Source: Actinoallomurus spadix (GTDB lineage: Bacteria > Actinomycetota > Actinomycetes > Streptosporangiales > Streptosporangiaceae). Taken from it: DNA of 64,000 nucleotides. A program made the position numbers and the translations under genes. Below are positions 36,302 to 46,242 of this stretch, in pieces. Where the stretch lies: NCBI RefSeq assembly GCF_024055725.1, contig NZ_JAMXMX010000012.1, forward strand, positions 1-64,000, written 5' to 3'. Numbering within the stretch: the stretch's first letter is position 1; every line of letters begins with the position of its first letter. The notes under the pieces are model-generated. The model was not told the DNA's origin, did not search any database, and saw nothing but the letters and a program-made list of their open reading frames with translations.

Positions 36302-36344
36302 GTGACGGGGATCACTTACCCACGAAAGCCGCGTTCTGTATCGA
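36302..36344 (+). promoter_or_regulatory. CRP-like site and candidate gap promoter
   Basis: GTGA-CGGGGA-TCAC (36302-36315) is the core of a CRP/GlxR site (TGTGA-N6-TCACA). It directly precedes TTACCC (36316-36321) and TATCGA (36339-36344), which are 17 bp apart. The site centre would be near -42 relative to a start around 36351, a class II activation geometry. GlxR control of gapA is known in Corynebacterium. Confidence 0.45.
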
Positions 36345-36345
36345 T

Positions 36346-36373
36346 TTGGTCTAGACCATTAGGTCTAGACCAA
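36346..36373 (+). promoter_or_regulatory. tandem DasR-type (dre) operator
   Basis: TGGTCTAGACCA (36347-36358) is a perfect match to the dre core bound by the GntR-family regulator DasR. A second copy, AGGTCTAGACCA, lies at 36361-36372 with one mismatch. The two form a larger perfect 12-bp inverted repeat (36346-36357 / 36362-36373). The operator covers the predicted start of the gap promoter, suggesting repression relieved by glucosamine-6-phosphate. Confidence 0.7.
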
Positions 36374-36548
36374 TTACCCTGGCCATGGTCCGCCGTCCGC
36401 CAATCGGATGTTGGCTCCCGGCAGGGCGGCGGACCGGTCGTTCCGGCCCGGTGGTTACAGTCACATCACGACGGGTTCGGTAGGGTCGACCACGAGAGCA
36501 CACATCAGGTTCACAGGCCCCCGGGCGCTCCCGGGGGCGCAAGCATGA

Positions 36549-37565
<1,017 letters not shown>

Positions 37566-37650
37566 GCCGAGCGGTGGGCGGCACCGGCCACCGGCCCCGG
37601 CGGGCCGTGCGCCCGTGAGCCGCCGCCCGGCCCGGTGACGGCGAACACAC

Positions 37651-37689
37651 GAACGAGCGCAGCAGGTCCCGGACCTGCTGCGCTCGTTC
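37651..37689. repeat. 39-nt near-perfect palindrome between gap and pgk
   Basis: The 19-base arm at 37651-37669 is perfectly complementary to 37671-37689, with a single base between. In RNA this makes a stem of about 17 bp with a short GC loop. It lies 86 bp after gap and 23 bp before pgk, and no T run follows. It may be an attenuator, RNase processing site or transcript stabiliser, or a binding site in DNA. Confidence 0.9.
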
Positions 37690-37712
37690 CGACACGACCA
37701 GGAGTGCGATCA

Positions 37713-38909
37713 ATGAGCATGTCCACGATCGACGATCTCGGCGACGTGCGCGGCAAGCGGGTGCTGGTCCGCTCGGACCTCAACGTTCCGCTGCAGGACG
37801 GCGTGATCGGGGATGACGGCCGGATCCGGGCCAGCGTCCCGACCATCAACAAGCTCGCCGACAAGGGCGCGCGCGTCATCGTCTGCGCCCACCTCGGCCG
37901 CCCCAAGGGGCAGGTGAAGCCGGAGTTCTCCCTCGCCCCCGTCGCCGAGCGCCTGGGCGAGCTGCTGGGCCGCGAGGTCCGCTTCGCCACCGACACCGTC
38001 GGCGACTCCGCGCGGGCCACCGCCGACGCCCTCCAGGACGGCGAGGTCGCCCTCCTGGAGAACCTCCGCTTCGAGGCTGGCGAGACCAGCAAGGACGACG
38101 CCGAGCGCGGCGCGTTCGCCGACCGCCTCGCCGCCCTCGCCGAGCTGTACGTCGGCGACGGCTTCGGCGCGGTGCACCGCAAGCACGCGAGCGTCTACGA
38201 CGTGCCGCAGCGGCTCCCGCACGCCGCCGGTGGCCTCATCGCCGCCGAGGTCGACGTGCTGCGCCGCCTCACCGGCGAGCCCGCCCGGCCGTACGCCGTC
38301 GTCCTGGGCGGCGCGAAGGTCTCCGACAAGCTCGGCGTCATCGCCAACCTCCTCGGCAAGGTCGACCGCCTCATCGTCGGCGGCGGCATGGCGTACACCT
38401 TCCTCAAGGCCCAGGGCCACGAGGTCGGCAACTCGCTGCTGCAGGAGGACCAGCTCGACCAGGTCCGCGGGTTCATCGAGGAGGCGGCCAAGCGCGACGT
38501 CGACCTGGTGCTGCCGGTCGACGTGCTCGCGGCCACCGAGTTCGGCCCCGACGCGCCGCACGAGGTCGTCGACGCCACCGCGATCCCGGCCGACCGCGAG
38601 GGCCTGGACATCGGCCCGCGCACCCGCGAGCTGTTCGCGAGCAAGCTCGCCGACGCCGCGACCGTCTTCTGGAACGGCCCGATGGGCGTGTTCGAGTTCG
38701 ACGCCTTCTCCGGCGGCACCCGCGCCGTCGCCGAGGCCCTGATCGCCTCCGGCGCGTTCACCGTGGTCGGCGGCGGCGACTCGGCCGCGGCCGTACGCAG
38801 GCTCGGCCTGCCCGAGGACGGCTTCTCCCACATCTCGACCGGTGGCGGCGCGAGCCTCGAGTACCTCGAGGGCAAGACGCTGCCCGGCCTGTCCGCACTG
38901 GAGGACTGA
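37713..38909 (+). CDS. pgk: phosphoglycerate kinase
   Basis: This 398-residue enzyme makes ATP from 1,3-bisphosphoglycerate. Landmarks are [21 protein letters not shown], the central [16 protein letters not shown], and the C-terminal nucleotide site [11 protein letters not shown] and [16 protein letters not shown] 37713 follows AGGAG by 8 nt. The frame is open upstream to 37635, but that extension crosses the palindrome and is not conserved in type. tpiA follows after 2 bp. Confidence 0.97.
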   Translation: MSMSTIDDLGDVRGKRVLVRSDLNVPLQDGVIGDDGRIRASVPTINKLADKGARVIVCAHLGRPKGQVKPEFSLAPVAERLGELLGREVRFATDTVGDSARATADALQDGEVALLENLRFEAGETSKDDAERGAFADRLAALAELYVGDGFGAVHRKHASVYDVPQRLPHAAGGLIAAEVDVLRRLTGEPARPYAVVLGGAKVSDKLGVIANLLGKVDRLIVGGGMAYTFLKAQGHEVGNSLLQEDQLDQVRGFIEEAAKRDVDLVLPVDVLAATEFGPDAPHEVVDATAIPADREGLDIGPRTRELFASKLADAATVFWNGPMGVFEFDAFSGGTRAVAEALIASGAFTVVGGGDSAAAVRRLGLPEDGFSHISTGGGASLEYLEGKTLPGLSALED

Positions 38910-38911
38910 TC

Positions 38912-39712
38912 GTGGCATCGAAACCCGCGTCGCAGCAGCGGAAGCCGCTCATCGCCGGCAACTGGAAGATGAACCTCACGCACTTCGAGGGCATCGCGCA
39001 CGTCCAGAAGGTCGCCTTCGGCCTCAAGGACGCCGACTACGAGGCGGTGGACGTCGCGATGCTGCCGCCGTTCACCTTCATCCGCAGCATCCAGATGCTG
39101 GTGGACGCCGACAAGCTCAAGCTCGTGTACGGCGCGCAGGACATCTCGCCGCACGAGAAGGGCGCCTACACCGGTGAGATCTCCGGCGCGATGCTCGCCA
39201 AGCTCGGCTGCGCCTACGTCCTGGCCGGGCACTCCGAGCGCCGCCAGTACCACAACGAGGACGACGCGCTCGTCAACGCCAAGGTGAAGGCGGCCCTCAA
39301 GGAGGACCTGATCCCGATCCTGTGCGTCGGTGAGGGCCTGGAGGTCCGCAAGGCCGGGGAGCACCTGTCCCACACGCTCGCCCAGGTCGAGGGCGGCCTC
39401 CAGAAGGTCCCGGCCGACCAGGCGCAGCGCGTCGTGATCGCGTACGAGCCGGTCTGGGCGATCGGCACCGGCGAGGTCGCGACCCCCGAAGACGCGCAGG
39501 AGGTCTGTGGCGCGATCCGCACGCGGCTGGCCGAGCTGTACAGTGGAGACCTCGCCGATCAGGTCCGCGTCCTCTACGGGGGCTCCGTCAAGGGCGACAA
39601 CATCGCCGGCATCATGGCGAAGCCGGACATCGACGGAGCACTCGTCGGCGGAGCGAGCCTGGACGCCGGGGAGTTCGTCAAGATCTGCCGGTATCGCGAG
39701 CTGCCGGTGTGA
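38912..39712 (+). CDS. tpiA: triosephosphate isomerase
   Basis: This 266-residue TIM barrel interconverts dihydroxyacetone phosphate and glyceraldehyde-3-phosphate. The substrate Lys is in GNWKMN, the electrophile His107 in AGHSERR, the catalytic Glu179 in [11 protein letters not shown], and the phosphate grip in [12 protein letters not shown] 38912 is 2 bp after the pgk stop, and its GGAGG lies in the end of pgk. Confidence 0.97.
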   Translation: MASKPASQQRKPLIAGNWKMNLTHFEGIAHVQKVAFGLKDADYEAVDVAMLPPFTFIRSIQMLVDADKLKLVYGAQDISPHEKGAYTGEISGAMLAKLGCAYVLAGHSERRQYHNEDDALVNAKVKAALKEDLIPILCVGEGLEVRKAGEHLSHTLAQVEGGLQKVPADQAQRVVIAYEPVWAIGTGEVATPEDAQEVCGAIRTRLAELYSGDLADQVRVLYGGSVKGDNIAGIMAKPDIDGALVGGASLDAGEFVKICRYRELPV

Positions 39713-39762
39713 TCTTGCGCATCAGACTGCGCGTTTCTGCTGAACCACGCGGTAGAACGTCG

Positions 39763-39816
39763 TACCCTCGGTAGCGGATGACCTGAATACGCGAACATTC
39801 CCCGCGAGCAGCGGGG
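39763..39816 (+). promoter_or_regulatory. candidate secG promoter and leader hairpin
   Basis: A TACCCT -10 (39763-39768) with a possible TGAACC -35 16 bp upstream is followed by a CCCCGC/GCGGGG hairpin (39800-39805 with 39811-39816) in the leader. secG may thus be transcribed separately from tpiA. The assignment is tentative. Confidence 0.4.
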
Positions 39817-39841
39817 TGAATCACGAAAGCGCTGAACTGCT

Positions 39842-40084
39842 GTGATCATCACAATCTCCATCGTGCTCATCCTGACGAGCGCGCTGATGGTGCTGCTCGT
39901 CCTCCTGCACAAGGGGAAGGGTGGTGGCCTGTCGGACCTGTTCGGCGGCGGTATCAGCTCGTCGCTCGGCGGGTCGTCCGTCGTCGAACGGAACCTCGAC
40001 AGGTTCACGATCGGCACGGGCGTGATCTGGTTCGCGTCGATCATCGCGCTGGGTCTGCTGCTCAAGCACGGCCACCACGGCTGA
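39842..40084 (+). CDS. secG: preprotein translocase subunit SecG
   Basis: This 80-residue protein has two membrane helices (ISIVLILTSALMVLLVLLH and GVIWFASIIALGLLL) joined by the loop KGKGGGLSDLFGGG, the signature of SecG, the small accessory subunit of the SecYEG channel. GTG 39842 has only weak upstream complementarity. It follows tpiA, as in many actinobacteria. Confidence 0.93.
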   Translation: MIITISIVLILTSALMVLLVLLHKGKGGGLSDLFGGGISSSLGGSSVVERNLDRFTIGTGVIWFASIIALGLLLKHGHHG

Positions 40085-40162
40085 GTACGACGAAGACCCG
40101 CAGTGTGTTGACGGTCGCCGCGCGCCTCGCGCCGCGGCGGCCAAGGAAACGAGGAGTAGTCC

Positions 40163-40534
40163 GTGGGTAGTGGCAACGCTATTCGAGGCAGTCGCGTCGG
40201 CGCCGGCCCGATGGGAGAGGCCGAGCGTGGTGAGGCGGCCCCGCGCGTCTGGGTGAGCTTCTACTGCGCGAACCGGCATGAGTCCCGGCCGAGTTTCGCG
40301 ACCGATGTCGCGGTTCCCGACCAGTGGGACTGCCCCCGGTGCGGGTTCCCCGCCGGTAAGGACCCGGAGAACCCGCCGGCGCCGCCGCGCAACGAGCCGT
40401 ACAAGACGCATCTCGCCTACGTGAAGGAGCGGCGCAGCGACGCCGACGGCGAGGCCATCCTCGAGGAGGCGCTGGCCAAGCTGCGCGCCGAGCGCGCCGC
40501 GATCCAGGCGGCGATGCAGCGCGCCCGCAACTAG
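40163..40534 (+). CDS. rbpA: RNA polymerase-binding protein RbpA
   Basis: This 123-residue protein matches actinobacterial RbpA: an N-terminal GSAIRGSRVG-type tail (here NAIRGSRVGAGPMGE), a small beta-barrel (VSFYCANRHESRPSF to WDCPRCGFPAG, with paired cysteines) and a C-terminal sigma-interaction helix (KTHLAYVKERRSDADGEAIL). It stabilises open complexes of the principal sigma factors. The start is GTG 40163 with GAGGAG upstream. It is found only in Actinobacteria, which supports the taxonomic call. Confidence 0.95.
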   Translation: MGSGNAIRGSRVGAGPMGEAERGEAAPRVWVSFYCANRHESRPSFATDVAVPDQWDCPRCGFPAGKDPENPPAPPRNEPYKTHLAYVKERRSDADGEAILEEALAKLRAERAAIQAAMQRARN

Positions 40535-40552
40535 CTCCGCGCATCGCAGCAG

Positions 40553-40594
40553 CGATCGGCCCGGTCCCCGCCACGGCGGGCGCCGGGCCGATCG
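40553..40594 (+). terminator. rbpA terminator
   Basis: CGATCGGCCCGG (40553-40564) pairs perfectly with CCGGGCCGATCG (40583-40594), with an inner CCCGCC/GGCGGG pair. It starts 18 nt after the rbpA stop and ends before the ZTP riboswitch. A strong stem without a T tract. Confidence 0.75.
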
Positions 40595-40629
40595 CGTTGC
40601 ACCTCCCGATCATCGGCTGCGCGGTCCGT

Positions 40630-40711
40630 TAGGATGTGGATCGCGACTGGCGCATGAGGTGGAGTTCACCACCGGGGAGCGAAGAGATCTGGCACCGCGC
40701 GCCTGGGTGCT
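40630..40711 (+). ncRNA. ZTP/ZMP (pfl) riboswitch
   Basis: The conserved pfl elements occur in order: GCGACTGGCGC (40642-40652), the GGTGG...CCACC helix, ACCGGGGAGC (40671-40680), and the downstream CGCGCGCCTGGGTGC block (to 40710). A TAGGAT -10 sits at 40630-40635. The class senses ZTP/ZMP, which builds up when 10-formyl-THF is short, and activates one-carbon genes. The next gene is glyA, a classic target. GCCTGGG and the downstream CCGAGCC region may form the expression platform. Confidence 0.88.
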
Positions 40712-40738
40712 GGGAGCCGAGCCTGTAATGGAGGCCCC

Positions 40739-42004
<1,266 letters not shown>

Positions 42005-42021
42005 CCCGCCCCTGCGTGAGG

Positions 42022-42062
42022 AAGGACCCGGCAGCCGACGGAATGCCGGGTCCTTTCTTTTT
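42022..42062 (+). terminator. rho-independent terminator of glyA
   Basis: AAGGACCCGGCA (42022-42033) pairs with TGCCGGGTCCTT (42044-42055), followed by TCTTTTT. It lies 17 nt after the glyA stop. With the rRNA terminator it is one of only two classical T-tract terminators here. Confidence 0.93.
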
Positions 42063-42157
42063 GCCGCGGAGGTGCTGATCCGGTGGAAACGACCACGTAG
42101 CGGCCCCGTAACAGTGATGCGGGAGGCTTTCCGCGTTCAGTCGCCGAAGGGGATGAC

Positions 42158-43366
42158 ATGCCGCTGCTCCGCGTACGCACCGAGATCGACGACCGGCCGG
42201 GCCGGCTCGCCGTCCTGACCGCCGCCCTGGCGGCGCAGGGCGCGAACATCCTCGACCTGTCCGTCCAGGTCGACGCGGACGGCGTGGTGGACGAGTTCGT
42301 CGTGGACGTGCCCACCGGAGTCACCGCGGAGGCGCTCACCGCGGCCGTCGCGGCCGCGTCGGGTCGCCGGACCAGCGTCGTTCCGGCGACCCCGCAGGAA
42401 CTGATCGACGAGCCGAGCCGTGCCCTCTCCCTCGCCGTACGGCTGCGGTCGAACCCGCGTGCTCTGCCGGAGATCCTCGCCGAACTGCTCCGCGCCGACA
42501 GCGCGGAGTGGGCGGCCGGCCCCGCCGCCCTCGGCGACCACCCGGATCCGTCGGCGGTCACCATCGCCGCGGGACACCACGGGGTCCTCCTGCGCCGCGA
42601 CGGGCTGCCGTTCACGCTCACCGAGATCGCCCGCGCCAACGCGCTCGTCCGCTCGCTCCTCCCGTCCCACGGCCCGGCCCCGACCCGGCAGCGGCTGGTC
42701 CTCGGGGACGGCACCGAGATCACCGTACGGCCGCTGACGCCGCTCGACGCGGAGGAGGTACGGGATCTGCACGCCCGGTGTTCGCCGGAGAGCCGCCGGC
42801 GGCGCTACTTCAGCGCGCGCCACGACATTCCCGAGCGGCTCCTGCGGGTCTTCTGCGACCGGGCGCACGGCCTCACCATGGCCGCCGAGGGCCCCGACGG
42901 GTCGATCCTCGCGCTCGCCCACCTGATGTACACCCTCGACCCGGGAGTCGGTGAACTCGCGTTCCTCGTCGAGGACGGGTGGCAGGGCAGAGGCATCGGG
43001 TCGGCACTGGCGCGTCATCTGGTCGCCGTCGCCGACGAGCGGGGGCTGGCCGAGGTCCGCGCCACGATGCTCGCCGGCAACTCCCGCATGCGCGGCCTCC
43101 TCGGCGGTCTCGGCGCACGGTTCCGCGCGTCGGACGACCCGCGGCTGCTCGAAGCGCGGCTCGCCCTCGGCCCCGCCCGTACGGACGACCCGCAGCCGGT
43201 CGTGGTCCGGGACCGTGCGCAGGGCCCGCGGCCGGTCGTGGTCCGGGACCGTGCGCAGGGCCCGCGGCCGGTCGTGGTCGGGAACCGTGCGGAGGGCTCG
43301 CGGCCGGTCGTGGTCCGGGATCGTGCGGAGGGCTCGCGGCCGGTCCGGGTGCGATCGGTGGGGTGA
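42158..43366 (+). CDS. ACT-domain GNAT acetyltransferase with repeat tail
   Basis: This 402-residue protein has an N-terminal ACT domain (1-75; DRPGRLAVLTAALAAQGANIL), a middle helical segment and a GNAT domain (about 185-330). The acetyl-CoA loop is Q276-G-R-G-I-G281. ACT-GNAT proteins of actinomycetes are known as amino-acid-controlled protein lysine acetyltransferases, acting on acetyl-CoA synthetase. The final 57 residues are a 12-residue repeat (PVVVRDRAQGPR) with no known function. ATG 42158 follows AAGGGG. The ClpP-like gene comes next, with its own Shine-Dalgarno. Confidence 0.82.
   Translation: MPLLRVRTEIDDRPGRLAVLTAALAAQGANILDLSVQVDADGVVDEFVVDVPTGVTAEALTAAVAAASGRRTSVVPATPQELIDEPSRALSLAVRLRSNPRALPEILAELLRADSAEWAAGPAALGDHPDPSAVTIAAGHHGVLLRRDGLPFTLTEIARANALVRSLLPSHGPAPTRQRLVLGDGTEITVRPLTPLDAEEVRDLHARCSPESRRRRYFSARHDIPERLLRVFCDRAHGLTMAAEGPDGSILALAHLMYTLDPGVGELAFLVEDGWQGRGIGSALARHLVAVADERGLAEVRATMLAGNSRMRGLLGGLGARFRASDDPRLLEARLALGPARTDDPQPVVVRDRAQGPRPVVVRDRAQGPRPVVVGNRAEGSRPVVVRDRAEGSRPVRVRSVG
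43193..43360 (+). repeat. 36-nt in-frame tandem repeat, four copies plus partial
   Basis: Units start at 43193, 43229, 43265 and 43301, and a truncated one at 43337. Units 1 and 2 are almost identical; 3 and 4 share GAGGGCTCG instead of CAGGGCCCG. Each encodes 12 residues, charged then hydrophobic (PVVVRDRAQGPR). Copy-number variation would keep the frame. Confidence 0.92.
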
Positions 43367-43375
43367 GGCGGCGGC

Positions 43376-43381
43376 TATCGT
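43376..43381 (+). promoter_or_regulatory. candidate -10 of the ClpP-like gene
   Basis: TATCGT lies 28 bp before the ATG at 43410, 10 bp after the stop of the acetyltransferase gene. The start has a good GGAGG (43400-43404 region), so this would be a normal leadered transcript. Confidence 0.4.
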
Positions 43382-43409
43382 CGTAGGGAGCCCGCGAAGG
43401 AGGTGCCCG

Positions 43410-44084
43410 ATGACGATGCCGCCCGTTCCACCGGAGTTCCCCGGCGACCCGGCCCGCCCATCAGGGCCGTCGGTGCCGTCGGTGCCGTCCTGGCCGAGGC
43501 CGCCGTTCCCGCCCGGCGGGCCGTCGCCACCGGGCGGGTCGTCCGCACCGGATGAGGCCGACCCGCTCCGTGACCGGCTGCTGGAGCACCGGATCATCCT
43601 GGCCACCGGGCACTTGGACGGCGCGCGCGCCTCGGAGCTGTGCGCGCGACTCGTGACGCTCGACGCCGCGGGGGAGGAGCCGGTCCGGCTCCACCTGCAG
43701 ACCCCGGACGGTGAACTCGAGGCGGCCTTCGCCGCCGCGGACACCGTGGGCGCGCTCTCCTGCCCGGTCCACGTCGTCGTCATCGGCCAGGTCGGCGGGC
43801 CACCGCTCGCCGTGCTGACCGCCGGGCGACGGCGTGAGATGACGCCCCACGCGGTGCTGCGGCTGGCCGAGCCGCGAGCGAGCCTTCCGGCCGGCGGGGC
43901 CTCGGCCGTCGCGGCGCGGGAGGAGGAGCACCGGCGCCTCGTCGACGCCTTCTACGACCGGATCGCCGAGACGACCGGCCGCGCGGTCGGCGAGATCCGC
44001 GCGGACGCGCGCGAGGACCGTCTCCTCACCGCCGACGAGGCGGTCGCCTACGGCCTGGTCGACGCCGTCGTGGCCCGGCCGTAG
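43410..44084 (+). CDS. ClpP-like protein lacking catalytic Ser and His
   Basis: This 224-residue protein has a Pro/Gly/Ser-rich start (about 45 residues) and then a ClpP fold (RLLEHRIILATGHLDG, LHLQTPDGE, VVIGQ, LTADEAVAYGLVDAVV). Aligned by eye to E. coli ClpP, the active-site Ser falls on Gly130 (GQVGGPP in place of GQAASMG), the His on Ala153 and the Asp on Asp199, which is kept. It should not cut peptides by the usual mechanism. It may be a ClpR-like structural subunit or a peptide-binding regulator. GGAGG is 6 nt upstream of the ATG. It follows the ACT-GNAT gene. Confidence 0.8.
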   Translation: MTMPPVPPEFPGDPARPSGPSVPSVPSWPRPPFPPGGPSPPGGSSAPDEADPLRDRLLEHRIILATGHLDGARASELCARLVTLDAAGEEPVRLHLQTPDGELEAAFAAADTVGALSCPVHVVVIGQVGGPPLAVLTAGRRREMTPHAVLRLAEPRASLPAGGASAVAAREEEHRRLVDAFYDRIAETTGRAVGEIRADAREDRLLTADEAVAYGLVDAVVARP

Positions 44085-44107
44085 GCACTCGCCCTCCACG
44101 CCCGGTC

Positions 44108-45322
44108 TCAGGCCTCGGCCGGGGCGCGGGAGTCGCCCACGGCCGTCCAGGTCCCGTTCCGGCCCGCGCTGCGCGTGACGGCGTCGAGGACCTCCTGGAC
44201 CTGCAGGCCGTCGGCGAAGGACGGCGACGGGTCGGTCTCCGTGCCGATCGCCTCGAGGAAGTCCTTCGCTTGATGCGTGAACGTGTGCTCGTACCCGAGC
44301 AGATGCCCGGTCGGCCACCAGGCGCCGGCGTACGGATGGACGGGCTCGGTGACCAGGATCCGCCGGAATCCGGCGGTCTCGGAGTCCTCGGTGCCGTCGT
44401 AGAAGTACAGCTCGTTCATCGACTCGAGGTCGAACGCCAGGCTGCCCGCCGATCCGTTGATCTCCAGGCGGAGCGCGTTCCGCCGTCCGTTCGCGAAGCG
44501 GGTGGCCTCGAACGACGCGAGCGCCCCGCCCGACATGCGGCCGATGAAGAGCGCCGCGTCGTCGACGGTGACCCGGCCGCGGCCGCGGTCGCCGGCCGGG
44601 GCGGCACCGAGGCCGGCGGAGGCGTCCGCCAGGGGGCGCTCCTCGACGAAGGTCCCCATCAGCGCGGAGACGCCGAGGATCTGCTCCCCGGTGACGAACT
44701 GGGCGGCGTCGATGATGTGCGCCCCGATGTCGCCGAGCGCCCCCGAGCCGGCCTTGTCCTTGTCGAGCCGCCAGACGAGGGGGAACTCCGGATCGACGAT
44801 CCAGTCCTGCAGGTACTGCGCGCGGACGTGCCGGATCGTGCCCAGCCTGCCGTCGGCGACGAGCTTGCGGGCGAGGGTGAGCGCGGGCACCCGGCGGTAG
44901 CTGAAGCCGACCATCGAGCGCACGCCGTCAGTCCGGGCGCGCTCGGCCGCCTCCGCCATCGCCACGGCCTCCTCGACCGTGTTGGCGAGCGGCTTCTCGC
45001 AGAGCACGTGCTTGCCGGCCTCGAGGGCCGCGATGGCGATCTCGGCGTGCGTGTCGCCCGGCGTGCAGATGTCGATGATGTCCACGTCGTCGCGTCGGAT
45101 CAGCTCACGCCAGTCCGTCTCCGCGGAACGCCAGCCGAGCCGGTCGGCGGCCGCGACGGCCCGCTCGCGCGAGCGGCCGGCGAGCGCGACCATCGCGGGG
45201 ACGCGGGGGAGGTCGAAGAAGGCGCTGACGCTTCGCCAGGCGTGTGAGTGGGCCCGTCCCATGAAGGCGTGGCCGACCATGCCGACGCCGAGCGTCGTCC
45301 GTTTTCCATCCGTCATGGCCAT
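44108..45322 (-). CDS. Gfo/Idh/MocA family oxidoreductase
   Basis: This 404-residue NAD(P)-dependent enzyme has the Rossmann start LGVGMVGHAFMGRAHSHAW, CTPGDTHAEIAIAALEAGKHVLCEKPLA with the catalytic-region Glu-Lys-Pro, and the C-terminal GALGDIGAHIIDAAQFVTG sheet domain. The family acts on sugars, inositols or related polyols; the substrate is not evident. ATG 45322 follows CGGGAC; ATG 45316 is two codons later. The upstream FhuF-like gene is on the same strand, 47 bp away. Confidence 0.88.
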   Translation of the reverse strand: MAMTDGKRTTLGVGMVGHAFMGRAHSHAWRSVSAFFDLPRVPAMVALAGRSRERAVAAADRLGWRSAETDWRELIRRDDVDIIDICTPGDTHAEIAIAALEAGKHVLCEKPLANTVEEAVAMAEAAERARTDGVRSMVGFSYRRVPALTLARKLVADGRLGTIRHVRAQYLQDWIVDPEFPLVWRLDKDKAGSGALGDIGAHIIDAAQFVTGEQILGVSALMGTFVEERPLADASAGLGAAPAGDRGRGRVTVDDAALFIGRMSGGALASFEATRFANGRRNALRLEINGSAGSLAFDLESMNELYFYDGTEDSETAGFRRILVTEPVHPYAGAWWPTGHLLGYEHTFTHQAKDFLEAIGTETDPSPSFADGLQVQEVLDAVTRSAGRNGTWTAVGDSRAPAEA

Positions 45323-45369
45323 ATTGTCCCGTTCTGCGGGTGCAGCCGCGTCGTCCGCCGATTGCGGAA

Positions 45370-46170
45370 TCACTGATCGCCGACGCACCGTGCCGTCGTT
45401 GTGGCCTGCTCGGCGTCGACGTTGCCGGGCGGGTGACCGATTCGCCGGTCTTGGGACGTCACAGGCGGCGTCACAGTGGCCGTCGACAGGAGGGCGCAGT
45501 CGGCGCATTTGCCGCCGCCGGGGACGCGGTAGTACAGGCAGCAGCTACGGCGGCGGAAGCCGTACGGGCCGAGGTCGCCGGCCGCCCTGAGCGGCGGCGT
45601 CGCCAGGAGTTCCCCGACCAGCCGGGACGCCGCGGCCGAACGCTCCGGGCGGGCCAGGGCGAGGACGGTGAGCGCGCCCGCGAGGGCGGAGGCCGCGTTG
45701 CCCCACAGCAGGCCCTCCGCGACCGGCGTCACCGCGCGGACGGCGCGCACCAGCGGGACCAGGTGGCCGTCCACGATGACCCGCCGCAGCGCGGCCGCGT
45801 CCGCGGCGGAGGCCGGCGCGCCCGGTGCCGCCAGCAGGACCGGGCCGGGGGAGGCGGCGCGCCAGTACGTCGAGGCCGGGTCCAGCTCCGGAACGCGACC
45901 GTGAAGGACGGCGGTCGCCAGAGCGGGAGACCACAGGCGGCCCGCGACGCCCTGGAACAGCAGGGACGCCGCCACCCGCTCCTCGGCCGTGCCCAGGCGC
46001 ACGCGCACGGTCGCGATCTGGTCGGGCAGCGCCGGGCCGTACAGCGCGGTCAGCGGCCGCCACAGCGGATGGTCTGCGATGCCGGGGTCGGTGCCGACGG
46101 CGAAGTACGGCCCGACCCGGGCCACGTCGGCCAGGGCGTCGTCCATCGTCACGTCTTCGGGGCGCTTCAT
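45370..46170 (-). CDS. FhuF-like ferric siderophore reductase, C-terminal [2Fe-2S] protein
   Basis: This 266-residue protein ends in the FhuF-type iron-sulfur motif RRSCCLYYRVPGGGKCADCAL (CC-x10-C-x2-C). The upstream part is helical with few motifs. FhuF proteins reduce ferric siderophores in the cytosol. The last 40 residues beyond the motif are an unusual extension. The ATG 46170 start lacks a Shine-Dalgarno, but a TTGACC/CAGGCT promoter fits leaderless expression. Confidence 0.78.
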   Translation of the reverse strand: MKRPEDVTMDDALADVARVGPYFAVGTDPGIADHPLWRPLTALYGPALPDQIATVRVRLGTAEERVAASLLFQGVAGRLWSPALATAVLHGRVPELDPASTYWRAASPGPVLLAAPGAPASAADAAALRRVIVDGHLVPLVRAVRAVTPVAEGLLWGNAASALAGALTVLALARPERSAAASRLVGELLATPPLRAAGDLGPYGFRRRSCCLYYRVPGGGKCADCALLSTATVTPPVTSQDRRIGHPPGNVDAEQATTTARCVGDQ

Positions 46171-46178
46171 CGCCGCCG

Positions 46179-46207
46179 AGCCTGCCGGGCACGCCCCGCC
46201 CGGTCAA
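46179..46207 (-). promoter_or_regulatory. candidate promoter of the FhuF-like gene
   Basis: On the minus strand, TTGACC (46207-46202) and CAGGCT (46184-46179) are 17 bp apart, and the ATG at 46170 begins 8 nt later. This is a leaderless arrangement with the best -35 seen in the window. It faces the methyltransferase gene at 46243. Confidence 0.5.
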
Positions 46208-46242
46208 ACCACGCCGCTCCCCGCGTCTGGGAGCATGGGGAT

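Noticed and set aside
37635-37712. Longer pgk start
   Set aside because: It would translate the 39-nt palindrome and add a non-family N-terminus. ATG 37713 has AGGAG at good spacing and the expected start sequence.
40085-40162. SigR-type promoter (GGAAT-N18-GTT) before rbpA, as in Streptomyces
   Set aside because: No GGAAT and GTT pair at the right spacing could be found. Only a weak TTGACG at 40108 is present.
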